Shown piece by piece: positions 14,726 to 22,104 of a stretch of 28,837 nucleotides of DNA; positions within the stretch are counted from its first letter, which is position 1; each line of letters opens with the position of its first letter. A program made the translations under genes and the position numbers. A model generated the notes under the pieces. That model searched no databases. It was not told the DNA's origin and saw nothing but the letters and a program-made list of their open reading frames with translations. The DNA lies in assembly GCA_050693875.1 (NCBI GenBank), contig JBOGWP010000001.1:1-28837 (forward strand), written 5' to 3'. This stretch comes from JBOGWP01 sp050693875 (GTDB lineage: Bacteria > Actinomycetota > CADDZG01 > JAHWKV01 > JBOGWP01).

Positions 14726-15712
14726 CTACCCCGCGGGAAGGCGCTTCGCGAGCCGCTGGTCGAGTGTGGGCACCTTGGGGTTGCGGATGATGCGAAGGCG
14801 GCTCATCGCGCGAATCAGGATGCCGCTGATGTCGATCTCCCAGCGACCGAGCCCGTGAAATGCGGAGTTGGGGAACGCGTGATGGTTGTTGTGCCAGCCC
14901 TCTCCGAACGAGACCAGCGACATCCACAAGTTGTTGGTGCTCTCGTCTCCGGACTTGTAGGGGCGCTTCCCGTAGAAGTGGCAGATCGAGTTGATGCTCC
15001 ACGTGACATGGTGCAGGAAGAACACCCGCACGAGGCTACCCCAGATGACCGCGGTGAACGCGGCGTGCATTGAGCGAGTGAGGGCGAATGCCACGGCCGG
15101 AGCGATCGCCAGCGAGACCACCACCCAGAGCGGGAACAGCGCGCTGACAATTCGCAGCGGGCGCTCCTTCAGGAGATCGGGGGCGAAGCGCTCCTTTCTC
15201 GTCTTTTCGGGATCGAAGAACCATCCGATGTGCGCGTGCCACAGCCCTCGCAGCACGCCCCTGACTCCCTCGGCCTCGTCGAGGTGCGGCGAGTGCGGAT
15301 CTCCCGGCTTGTCGGCGAACGCGTGGTGCCGCCGATGGTCGGCCACCCAACTGATGACCGCACCCTCGATGGCGAGGGAGCCGGCGACGGCGAGGGCCAC
15401 GCGCACCCACTCGGGAGCTTCAAAGCTCTGATGCGTCAGGAGACGGTGAAAACCGATCGTCACCCCGAGGCCCGAGATGAAGTAGAGGCCGAGCAGGAGC
15501 CCGGCATCGAGGAGGCTGATTCCGCGGCCCCAGAAATGCCAGATCGCGACGAGAAACCCGACGAACGGAAGGGTCGTAACCGCGAGGGTCAGGCGACGCT
15601 CGAGCCGCGGATTGGCTGCGGGCTCGGTGATCTTTGCGGCCGGCGGGGGAGCCCCACGGGCCGAGGAAACGGTGCTGCGAACCTTGACGATCCGCGATGT
15701 TCTCGAGCTCAT
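14726..15712 (-). CDS. Membrane fatty-acid (acyl-CoA/acyl-lipid) desaturase
   Basis: A 328-residue di-iron desaturase. The three histidine boxes are clear: HRLLTH at 89-94, HRRHH at 126-130 and HNNHH at 274-278, plus NSICH at 241-245. Hydrophobic segments around 42-62, 68-85, 103-123 and 188-232 fit the usual four-helix layout. Such enzymes introduce a double bond, usually delta-9, in membrane lipids and restore fluidity in the cold; which acyl carrier is used cannot be read. The start ATG 15710-15712 lies 5 nt after the helicase stop, so the two are probably one transcript. An N-terminal extension of about 35 residues rich in Ser, Ala and Pro is typical of actinobacterial members. Confidence 0.92.
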   Translation of the reverse strand: MSSRTSRIVKVRSTVSSARGAPPPAAKITEPAANPRLERRLTLAVTTLPFVGFLVAIWHFWGRGISLLDAGLLLGLYFISGLGVTIGFHRLLTHQSFEAPEWVRVALAVAGSLAIEGAVISWVADHRRHHAFADKPGDPHSPHLDEAEGVRGVLRGLWHAHIGWFFDPEKTRKERFAPDLLKERPLRIVSALFPLWVVVSLAIAPAVAFALTRSMHAAFTAVIWGSLVRVFFLHHVTWSINSICHFYGKRPYKSGDESTNNLWMSLVSFGEGWHNNHHAFPNSAFHGLGRWEIDISGILIRAMSRLRIIRNPKVPTLDQRLAKRLPAG

Positions 15713-15717
15713 TGTCT

Positions 15718-16905
15718 CTACCGCCGCCGGGGGCGGCGCCCCATCCCCGAACGGCCCCGGCTGCTCGAGAACGCCAGCGCGGGGGCCGGTACCCGCAGAC
15801 CATCTTTTTCGAACTCCTCGCGCAGCTCGAGCTGGACCGCCACCCGCCCCATTTCCCGCTCTTGCTCGGGGGTGACCAGGGTGATCCCGCTGCCGGCCCC
15901 TCCCGCTCGCGCCGTCCGGCCGATGCGGTGGACGTAGGAGGTGTGATCGTACGGGGGGTCGAAGTTGATGACGTGAGTGATGCCGTCGAGGTCGAGGCCG
16001 CGGGCGGCGACATCGGTGGCAATCAGCGTGGTCGCGGCGCCGGTGGCGAACTGATGGAGTGACCTCTCCCGGGCGGTCTGCGTCATGTCGCCGTGCATTG
16101 CCACGACGTGCAGCCCCCGCGATCGGAGCATGCGGGCCAGGCGCTCGGCGGCCAGCTTGGTGCGGACGAAGACGAGGGCGAGCTCCCGTTCCTGGCTCAG
16201 CAGGTCGACGAGCACGGAGACCTTCTCGACCGACGAGCCGACTCGGACGAAGGTGTGGTCGACGCGGTCGACGGTGGGCTTGGCGGATGCGACCTGGTGC
16301 CGAACGGGCGACTGGGTGTAGGCCGCCGCCAGGAGGGCGACCTCTCCGTCGAGCGTGGCCGAGAAGAACATCGTCTGGCGTTCCTTCGGCAACCGGCGCA
16401 CGATGGTGTCGACCTGCGGGCGGAATCCCATGTCGAGCATCCGGTCGGCCTCATCGAGGACGAGGATCCGAACGTTGTCGAGGCGCAGGAGCCTGCGGTT
16501 GGCGAGATCCTCCAAGCGCCCCGGTGTCGCCACCACGACGTGGCTGCGGCTCGCCTCCGACGCCTGCCGGGGGAGCGGCACGCCGCCGTAGACGGGTCGG
16601 ATTCGCAGCTTGTAGGCAGCGGCGAGGTCGGACAGCTCCTCCACCACCTGCGAGGCGAGCTCTCGCGTGGGGACGAGCACGAGCGCACCGGGTCGCGGCG
16701 TTGGATCGAGCCGCTCGAGCATCGGCACGCCGAATGCCAGCGTCTTGCCAGAACCGGTTGGGCTCTTGGCGAGGATGTCGAGCCCTGCAAGGGCATCGGG
16801 GATGACCTGAGTCTGAATCGGGAAGGGACTCGTGATGCTTCGACGAGCAAGCACCGACTCCGTCGTCCCGGAGGCGCCCAGGGCGGCAAAGCCTGGATTA
16901 GGCAT
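15718..16905 (-). CDS. DEAD-box RNA helicase
   Basis: A 395-residue superfamily 2 helicase. Motifs in order are FPIQTQVIP (Q motif, 28-36), SPTGSGKT (48-55), PTREL (79-83), TPGR (127-130), DEAD (151-154), SAT (182-184), then ATDVAARGLD and HRIGRTARAG in the second RecA-like domain. The tail is short and basic, ending SSSRGRSGMGRRPRRR, as in RhlE/CsdA-type enzymes, and probably binds RNA. It unwinds RNA secondary structure, for example in cold-slowed ribosome assembly. The start ATG 16903-16905 has GGAGGAG 8 nt upstream; the longer open frame to 17226 adds only non-family residues. The 268-nt gap to the divergent channel gene holds both promoters. Confidence 0.93.
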   Translation of the reverse strand: MPNPGFAALGASGTTESVLARRSITSPFPIQTQVIPDALAGLDILAKSPTGSGKTLAFGVPMLERLDPTPRPGALVLVPTRELASQVVEELSDLAAAYKLRIRPVYGGVPLPRQASEASRSHVVVATPGRLEDLANRRLLRLDNVRILVLDEADRMLDMGFRPQVDTIVRRLPKERQTMFFSATLDGEVALLAAAYTQSPVRHQVASAKPTVDRVDHTFVRVGSSVEKVSVLVDLLSQERELALVFVRTKLAAERLARMLRSRGLHVVAMHGDMTQTARERSLHQFATGAATTLIATDVAARGLDLDGITHVINFDPPYDHTSYVHRIGRTARAGGAGSGITLVTPEQEREMGRVAVQLELREEFEKDGLRVPAPALAFSSSRGRSGMGRRPRRR

Positions 16906-17144
16906 GCGTACTACTCCTCCATGTGGGCATTGGCCCAATTGTTCCGACGATGAGGATTCACATCGCCGAGAACTACGGAGAGCAGTAAGCGAGCGAGGCC
17001 TCACGGGTGGCGAACGCCACCGGTCCCCAAGCTTACCATTGGCGGACGCTGCGCTGCTCGACTTGTCGTGTGCCGTCTCCCCTCGGGTGCAGGCGTCAGA
17101 ATCGACCTTCGGGGATCTGCTCACCGGTCGATGCAGGAGGGAGC

Positions 17145-17177
17145 ATGAAACCTCGTTGTGAGCACATGCATCCATGA
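17145..17177 (+). CDS. Ten-codon leader ORF overlapping the potassium-channel start
   Basis: ATG 17145 follows GGAGGG at 17137-17142 and encodes MKPRCEHMHP before TGA 17175-17177. The stop overlaps the ATG of the channel gene (17174-17176) as ATGA. The channel start itself has no Shine-Dalgarno, and an in-frame stop at 17159-17161 rules out a longer channel N-terminus. The simplest reading is translational coupling through this small ORF. The peptide has one Cys and two His among ten residues, which could matter if it senses something, but that is speculative. Confidence 0.55.
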   Translation: MKPRCEHMHP

Positions 17178-18154
17178 CCCCCGACGGCAACCTGGTGCGG
17201 CGGCTCGGGCCGCCCCTGCTCGCCATCGTTCTCGTCTACATCTACGGCGTCGGGGGCTACCTGCTGTTCGGGTTCGGGTTCGTCGACGCCCTCTACATGA
17301 CGGCGCTCGCGCTCACCACGGTCGGCTTCATCCCGACGCATCCCTTCGGCACCGGGGAGAAGCTCCTCACCATCTCGATCTCTGTCCTCGGGGTGAGCAC
17401 CTTCCTCGCCTTTCTTTCTCTGCTTGCGGTCGCCATCGCGGAGGGGCGATTCTCTACGTCGGCCAGGAGGCGGCGGATGGAGCGGCGGATCCGGGAACTC
17501 GAAGACCATTTCATCGTCTGTGCCTACGGCCGTGTGGGACGGACGGTGTGTCGCGAGCTCGAGGAAGAAGGGCGATCCTTCGTCGTCATCGACATCGACG
17601 AGAACCTCGAGGAGCTGATGATCGAGGATGGTGTGGTCTACATCATCGGAGACCCCAGCGCCTCAGCGATCTTGAAGAAGGCGGGCATCGAAAACGCTCG
17701 GGCGTTGGTGTGCGCAGTCGACAACGACGCCCAGGCCGTCTACATCACGCTCACGGCCCGCTCGCTCAACTCGTCGATCTTCATCGTCGCCCGCGCGAGC
17801 GAGTCGCAGTCCGAGCCCCAGCTGGAACGGGCGGGGGCGGACCGGGTCATCTCCCCCTACGTCACCAGCGGCCGCCATATGGCAGTGCTCGCCATGCGTC
17901 CCAGGCTGCTGGACTATCTCGACATCCGCTCGGGCGAGGGCAGCATCCGCCTCGACGAGCTCGCCGTACAGGAAGGGTCTCCGCTGGTCGGCCGACCGCT
18001 CAAGGAGGTGGGTGACGATGCCGTGCCCCTCGTGGTGCGCCGCAGCAGTGGCGAGCTCGTGCGCAACCCGTCGCCCGACCAGAAGCTGGAAGCCGGCGAC
18101 CTGGTGATCCTCCTTGGAGAGCCGATGGCCCTGCGTCCGGTCGAGGAGGACTGA
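17174..18154 (+). CDS. Two-TM potassium channel with RCK (TrkA-N/TrkA-C) domains
   Basis: The product has 326 residues. TM1 is at about 13-32, the pore loop at about 36-53, TM2 at about 63-88. A Rossmann-type RCK domain follows (113-235), with AYGRVGRTV at 117-125 as dinucleotide loop and VVID ending in D140. The C-terminal TrkA-C domain (about 245-320) starts IRLDELAVQEGSPLVGRPL. The layout is that of MthK-like ligand-gated channels. The selectivity filter reads TTVGFIP rather than TTVGYGD, so the final glycine of TVGYG is replaced by isoleucine; ion selectivity is therefore less certain. The start relies on overlap with the leader ORF at 17145. The gene ends 14 nt from the convergent cupin gene. 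Confidence 0.88.
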   Translation: MTPDGNLVRRLGPPLLAIVLVYIYGVGGYLLFGFGFVDALYMTALALTTVGFIPTHPFGTGEKLLTISISVLGVSTFLAFLSLLAVAIAEGRFSTSARRRRMERRIRELEDHFIVCAYGRVGRTVCRELEEEGRSFVVIDIDENLEELMIEDGVVYIIGDPSASAILKKAGIENARALVCAVDNDAQAVYITLTARSLNSSIFIVARASESQSEPQLERAGADRVISPYVTSGRHMAVLAMRPRLLDYLDIRSGEGSIRLDELAVQEGSPLVGRPLKEVGDDAVPLVVRRSSGELVRNPSPDQKLEAGDLVILLGEPMALRPVEED

Positions 18155-18168
18155 GCGGGGGAGGTTCC

Positions 18169-18639
18169 TCAGCCCTCCGCAGGATGGTGCGGATCCACCC
18201 AGGCCGCGGCTTCCGGGGACTCGGCCGGGGTGATGTCGAGGTTCACCACGGTGGGTTCCTGGTCGCTGCGCACGACCACGCAGTCGAGGGCCGCGTCGTC
18301 GTCGGCGTTGATCTCCTGATGCGGGACAAACGGCGGAACGAAGATGAAGTCGCCGGGCCCCGCCTCGGCGACGAACTCGAGCCGTTCCCCCCAGCGCATC
18401 CGGGCCGAGCCCTGGACGACGTAGATCACGCTCTCCAGCTTGCCGTGATGGTGGGGGCCCGTCTTGGCCCCGGGCTTGATCTCCACCGTGCCCGCCCAGA
18501 TCTTCTCCGACCCGGCGGAGGCTCGGCTGATCGCGCTCCGGCGATGCATGCCGGGGGTCTGAGGCGTGTTCGAGTCGAGCCGATCGTGGCGCACGATGCG
18601 TACCCCGTCCTCGCGCCAGTCGGGTTGGTCGTCGTTCAT
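18169..18639 (-). CDS. Cupin-domain protein
   Basis: A 156-residue single-domain cupin. Motif 1 is GPHHHGKLESVIYVVQG (61-77) with histidines 63-65 and E69; motif 2 is GDFIFVPPFVPHQEIN (96-111) with H107. These residues form a metal site in a small beta-barrel. Members of this group include dioxygenases, isomerases and mere sensors, so no reaction is assigned. The start ATG 18637-18639 follows GGGGGAG closely. It is divergent from the metal-binding protein and ATPase genes, sharing a 91-nt intergenic region, and a metal-related role is possible but not shown. Confidence 0.82.
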   Translation of the reverse strand: MNDDQPDWREDGVRIVRHDRLDSNTPQTPGMHRRSAISRASAGSEKIWAGTVEIKPGAKTGPHHHGKLESVIYVVQGSARMRWGERLEFVAEAGPGDFIFVPPFVPHQEINADDDAALDCVVVRSDQEPTVVNLDITPAESPEAAAWVDPHHPAEG

Positions 18640-18730
18640 GCTCCCCCGCGGTCCTTCGACGAGCATACTCCGGGCTGAAGCCGGGTTATCGTGGCAGATC
18701 GAACGAGGTCACCGCGATGAGGAGCGAGAG

Positions 18731-18943
18731 ATGGAGACGGTCGCGATCGGCGTCATGGGGATGGACTGCGACGGGTGCGAGCGGCGTCTCGAGAGTGCCC
18801 TGAGGCGTCTCGAGGGCGTGGTGCGGGCCTCGGCCGACCATGCCGGCGAGCGGGTCGAGGTGGTGCTGGATCCGGTGCGGGTCTCCGAGACGGAGGTGCG
18901 CGGCTGCATCGAGGAGGCCGGCTTCGAGGTGATCTCGGCGTGA
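18731..18943 (+). CDS. Small heavy-metal-associated (HMA) protein, CopZ-like
   Basis: A 70-residue ferredoxin-like HMA domain. The metal motif is GMDCDGC with C13 and C16, in the family pattern GMxCxxC, followed by RRLESALRRLEGV and ending IEEAGFEVISA. It would bind a soft metal ion, usually Cu(I), and hand it to a partner ATPase. The ATG at 18731 has GGAG about 7 nt upstream. Its TGA (18941-18943) overlaps the GTG start of the P-type ATPase (18940-18942), which makes the two strongly coupled and probably functionally paired. Confidence 0.9.
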   Translation: METVAIGVMGMDCDGCERRLESALRRLEGVVRASADHAGERVEVVLDPVRVSETEVRGCIEEAGFEVISA

Positions 18944-21393
18944 CGACCCAGACGGCGCCGCCTCCCTACTGGGCCGAGGAGGTCGCCGATGGCAGGGGCA
19001 GGTTCCGAGCCCGTGTGGGGGGCCTGCACTGCTCGCTCTGCACACGGACGATGGAGAAGGCCCTCGGGCGGCGGCCGGGGATCTACACCGTGGCGGTGAG
19101 CCTCACCCACGAACAGGCTCTGGTCGAGTACGACCCCACGAGAGTCCGCCCCGACGAGCTCGCCGCGACCCTTCGCGACATCGGCTATCCGCCGCGGGAC
19201 CCTCGCAAGCTTCGCCCCTACGAGGAGGAAGAGGCCGAGCTCTTCCGCGAGGCGGTTCGGCTCATCGTCGTGATGGGCTTCGGGCTCGCCACGATGGGGT
19301 TGCTCGTCGGGTCGCAGTGGCCCTGGTCGATCATCTGCTCCACCATCGTCGGGGCCACCTTCTTTGGCCTGACTTTCCTGCTGATGCGAAACCGGGGGCT
19401 GCGGATCGCCGCCCTCACCGTGATCGGGATGGCCGTCCTCACCGTCGCCGCGCTGGCGGGAAGCGTCGCGATCCCGCGTGCGGTCATTCCGTGGATCCTT
19501 CTCGCATGTGCGCTTGCCGTGGTCTTCGGGGTGGCCCGGCACATCGCGGTGATGACCGTGCAGTCTCTGCGGCGCGGGATCCTGAACCAGCACGTGATGC
19601 TCGAGGCCGCCGCGCTGGCCGGGCTCGCCGGGGGCATCCTCGGTCTCATCTGGAGACGGCCGGGCTATCCGACGGCTGGCTTCTTCGGGGTCTCGGTGCT
19701 GGTCACGAACTATCACGTCTTCTCCGAGTGGCTGTCGCTGCTGGTCAAGACGCGCAGCTCGCAGGCGGTCAAGCGTCTGCTGGAGCTGCAGCCGGACGTG
19801 GCGCGGGTCGTGCGGGATGGGAAGGAGCACGACGTCGCCGTCGCGGACCTCACCATCGGGGACGTCGTCCGGATCCGCCCCGGCGAGCGGGTGCCGGTGG
19901 ACGGCGACGTGGTGGCCGGTCACTCCGCCGTCGATCAGTCGCTCGTGACCGGTGAGCCGATCCCGGCCGAGAAGGCCGAAGGCGACGCCGTGATCGGCGG
20001 CTCGGTCAATGCGGCGGGAACGCTGCTGGTCCGCGTGTCGGCCGTCGGCGAGGAGACCTTCCTGCAGCAGGTGGCCCGCCTGATCGAGGACGCCCGCGCC
20101 CTCAAGCCCGGAATCCTTCACCTCGTCGACAGCGTGCTGCGCGTCTACGCCCCCGCGGTGCTTGCGATCTCTGCGCTCGCACTCGCCGGTTGGCTGTTTG
20201 GTACGGCCGCGCTCACGGGTTATCCCGACGTTCAGCGGGCGGCTTTCGCCGCGCTCAGCGTCTTGGTGATGGGCTACCCGTGCGCCGTGGGCATCGCCGC
20301 GCCGCTCTCGATCGTCCGGGGAGCGGGTGAGGCTGCCGACCGGGGCATCATCATGCGGACGGGCGAGGCCTTCCAGACCTTCCGCCTGGCCACCCGGGTG
20401 GTGTTCGACAAGACCGGCACGCTGACGGAGGGGCGGCCTACCGTCGGCGAGGTTGAGGCGGTGGGGGATCGCGACGAGCTGCTGGCCCTGGCCGCTGCCG
20501 CCGAGGCCTCCTCGGAACACCCGCTGGGCCGGGCGATCGTGGAGGCGGTGGTCGAGCGCGGCCTCGACATTCCCGCCGTCGACGACTTCGAGTCGGTAAC
20601 CGGGCGGGGCGTGGTCGCGCGGATCCGGGGAAGAACGGTCCTCGTCGGCCGCCCGGTCTTCGTGGCACAGCGGGGTGTGGAGATCTCTTCGCTCGCGGCG
20701 CGCATCGACGAGCTCGAGGCAGCGGGAAGAAGCGTCGTGGCCGTCGCCCGTGACGGCCGGCTGCTGGGGGTCATCGCCTTCCTGGACCGTCTGCGGCCGG
20801 ATGCCCGAGCCACGGTTGCGGCGCTGCGTGACTCCGGCATCTTGCCCGTGCTCGTGACCGGCGACAACCGGCGAGCCGCGGAACGCACGGCCGCCGAGCT
20901 GGGGATCGACGAGGTCCACGCCGGACTGCTGCCCAACGAGAAGGCCGAGGTGATCCGCCGGCTCCAACGCCGGGAACGGGTGGCGATGATCGGAGACGGC
21001 ATCAACGACGCACCTTCATTGATGCAGGCCGATGTGGGCGTGGCGATGGGGGCTGGGACCGACATCGCCCTGGAATCAGCCGACGTGATCATCGTCGGCA
21101 ACCGGCTCGACTCCGTCCTGGAGGCGAGGGAGATCAGCGCTCGCAGCTACCGAAAGACGAAGCAGAACGTCTTCCTCGCGTTCCTCTTCAATGGGATTGG
21201 GATCCCACTCGCCGCCACCGGCCTGATCTATCCGGTCTGGGCGATGGTAGCCATGGCGCTGAGCGTGACGACGATCTTCCTCAACTCGATCGCCGACCGG
21301 CCGCGGCTGCTGTTCGAGGCGCTCACGAGCGTCGGCAGGTCCGGTCCGGCCCCGCCGACCGAGCCCGCGGGGAGCCGCGCCCGGGCGCGGTGA
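18940..21393 (+). CDS. P1B-type heavy-metal-translocating ATPase with YPC motif
   Basis: An 817-residue P-type ATPase. An N-terminal HMA domain (about 20-85) has GGLHCSLC with C31 and C34. Eight hydrophobic segments are expected. The actuator loop has TGEP at 337-340, the transport helix reads MGYPCAVGIA with YPC at 446-448, the phosphorylation site is DKTGT at 490-494, the HP motif is at 527-528 (SEHPLG), and the hinge is GDGINDAP at 684-691. Metals move outward with ATP hydrolysis in this family. The usual CPC of Cu(I) pumps is replaced by YPC, so metal preference is open. A YHVFSEWLS helix lies upstream. The GTG start overlaps the CopZ-like gene. Confidence 0.92.
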   Translation: MTTQTAPPPYWAEEVADGRGRFRARVGGLHCSLCTRTMEKALGRRPGIYTVAVSLTHEQALVEYDPTRVRPDELAATLRDIGYPPRDPRKLRPYEEEEAELFREAVRLIVVMGFGLATMGLLVGSQWPWSIICSTIVGATFFGLTFLLMRNRGLRIAALTVIGMAVLTVAALAGSVAIPRAVIPWILLACALAVVFGVARHIAVMTVQSLRRGILNQHVMLEAAALAGLAGGILGLIWRRPGYPTAGFFGVSVLVTNYHVFSEWLSLLVKTRSSQAVKRLLELQPDVARVVRDGKEHDVAVADLTIGDVVRIRPGERVPVDGDVVAGHSAVDQSLVTGEPIPAEKAEGDAVIGGSVNAAGTLLVRVSAVGEETFLQQVARLIEDARALKPGILHLVDSVLRVYAPAVLAISALALAGWLFGTAALTGYPDVQRAAFAALSVLVMGYPCAVGIAAPLSIVRGAGEAADRGIIMRTGEAFQTFRLATRVVFDKTGTLTEGRPTVGEVEAVGDRDELLALAAAAEASSEHPLGRAIVEAVVERGLDIPAVDDFESVTGRGVVARIRGRTVLVGRPVFVAQRGVEISSLAARIDELEAAGRSVVAVARDGRLLGVIAFLDRLRPDARATVAALRDSGILPVLVTGDNRRAAERTAAELGIDEVHAGLLPNEKAEVIRRLQRRERVAMIGDGINDAPSLMQADVGVAMGAGTDIALESADVIIVGNRLDSVLEAREISARSYRKTKQNVFLAFLFNGIGIPLAATGLIYPVWAMVAMALSVTTIFLNSIADRPRLLFEALTSVGRSGPAPPTEPAGSRARAR

Positions 21394-21464
21394 ACGTGCC
21401 GGCGGGGGGCAACACACTCGGACATTTTGCCTCGCCGTCAAGGGTCTTCTGGCGTCGCTCGGCT

Positions 21465-22104
21465 AGCCCAGCTCGAGGGCCGCCGAAGTTGGTGCGAATG
21501 AGTCAAGTTTTGGGACGAGACCGACCGGGGCGCACCTCAAGGCCCGGCAGGCGCCGAACGGACTGGGGCCCTGCCGGCATAGAGGACCGCCGGCGAAGCC
21601 TCGGCTCGCCGAGCGGGGCGAGGCGAGGTTGAGGACCGCGGCCGGAGGCCCGGCTCGCCGAGCGAGGCGGGGCGACCTTGAGGACCGCGGCCGGAGGCCG
21701 CCCCCTGCCACTCTGGCCTGTAGCGGGGAGCGAAGCGACCCGCTGGGCCTGTACCGGGGACCCGCTGGGCCTGTACCGGGGAGCGAAGCGACCCGCTAGC
21801 CCAGCTCGAGGTGCCGAAGTTGGTGCGAATGAGTCAAGTTTTGGGACGAGACCGACCGGGGCGCACCTCAGTTGGGCCCGGCAGGCGCCGAACGGAGTGA
21901 GGCCCTGCCGGCATAGAGGACCGCCGGCGAAGCCGGCCCGCCGAGCGGGGCGAGGCGGGCCGACATTGAGGACCGCGGCCGGAGGCCGCCCCCTGCCTCT
22001 CTGGCCTGTGCCGGGGAGCGAAGCGACCCGCTGGGCCTGTACCGGTGCCGGGGAGCGAAGCGACCCGCTGGGCCTGTAGCGGGGAGCGAAGCGACCCGCT
22101 GGGC
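21465..22104 (-). repeat. Hairpin-rich dispersed repeat, array 2 (two units plus short repeats)
   Basis: The non-coding stretch 21394-22104 is filled by two long units, 21465-21797 and 21798-22104, in reverse orientation to array 1. Both contain the lower-GC core (21485-21539 and 21816-21870) starting GAAGTTGGTGCGAATGAGTC, the CCGGCAGG/CCTGCCGG-type stem and GCGGCCGGAGGCCGC. The block GGGGAGCGAAGCGACCCGCT is repeated at 22013-22032, 22050-22069 and 22081-22100, ending at the purA stop codon. Unit 1 has an internal near-duplication (GAGGACCGCGGCCGGAGGC at two nearby places). No open frame here looks like a protein. Confidence 0.9.

Noticed and set aside
17030..17144. Cyclic di-AMP (ydaO-type) riboswitch before the potassium channel
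   Set aside because: Plausible by function, but the conserved core elements of that aptamer are not visible in the leader.
18709..20967. 752-codon open frame antisense to the P-type ATPase
   Set aside because: Same kind of shadow; His/Asp/Arg/Gly-rich with no motif, while the plus strand carries every ATPase motif.
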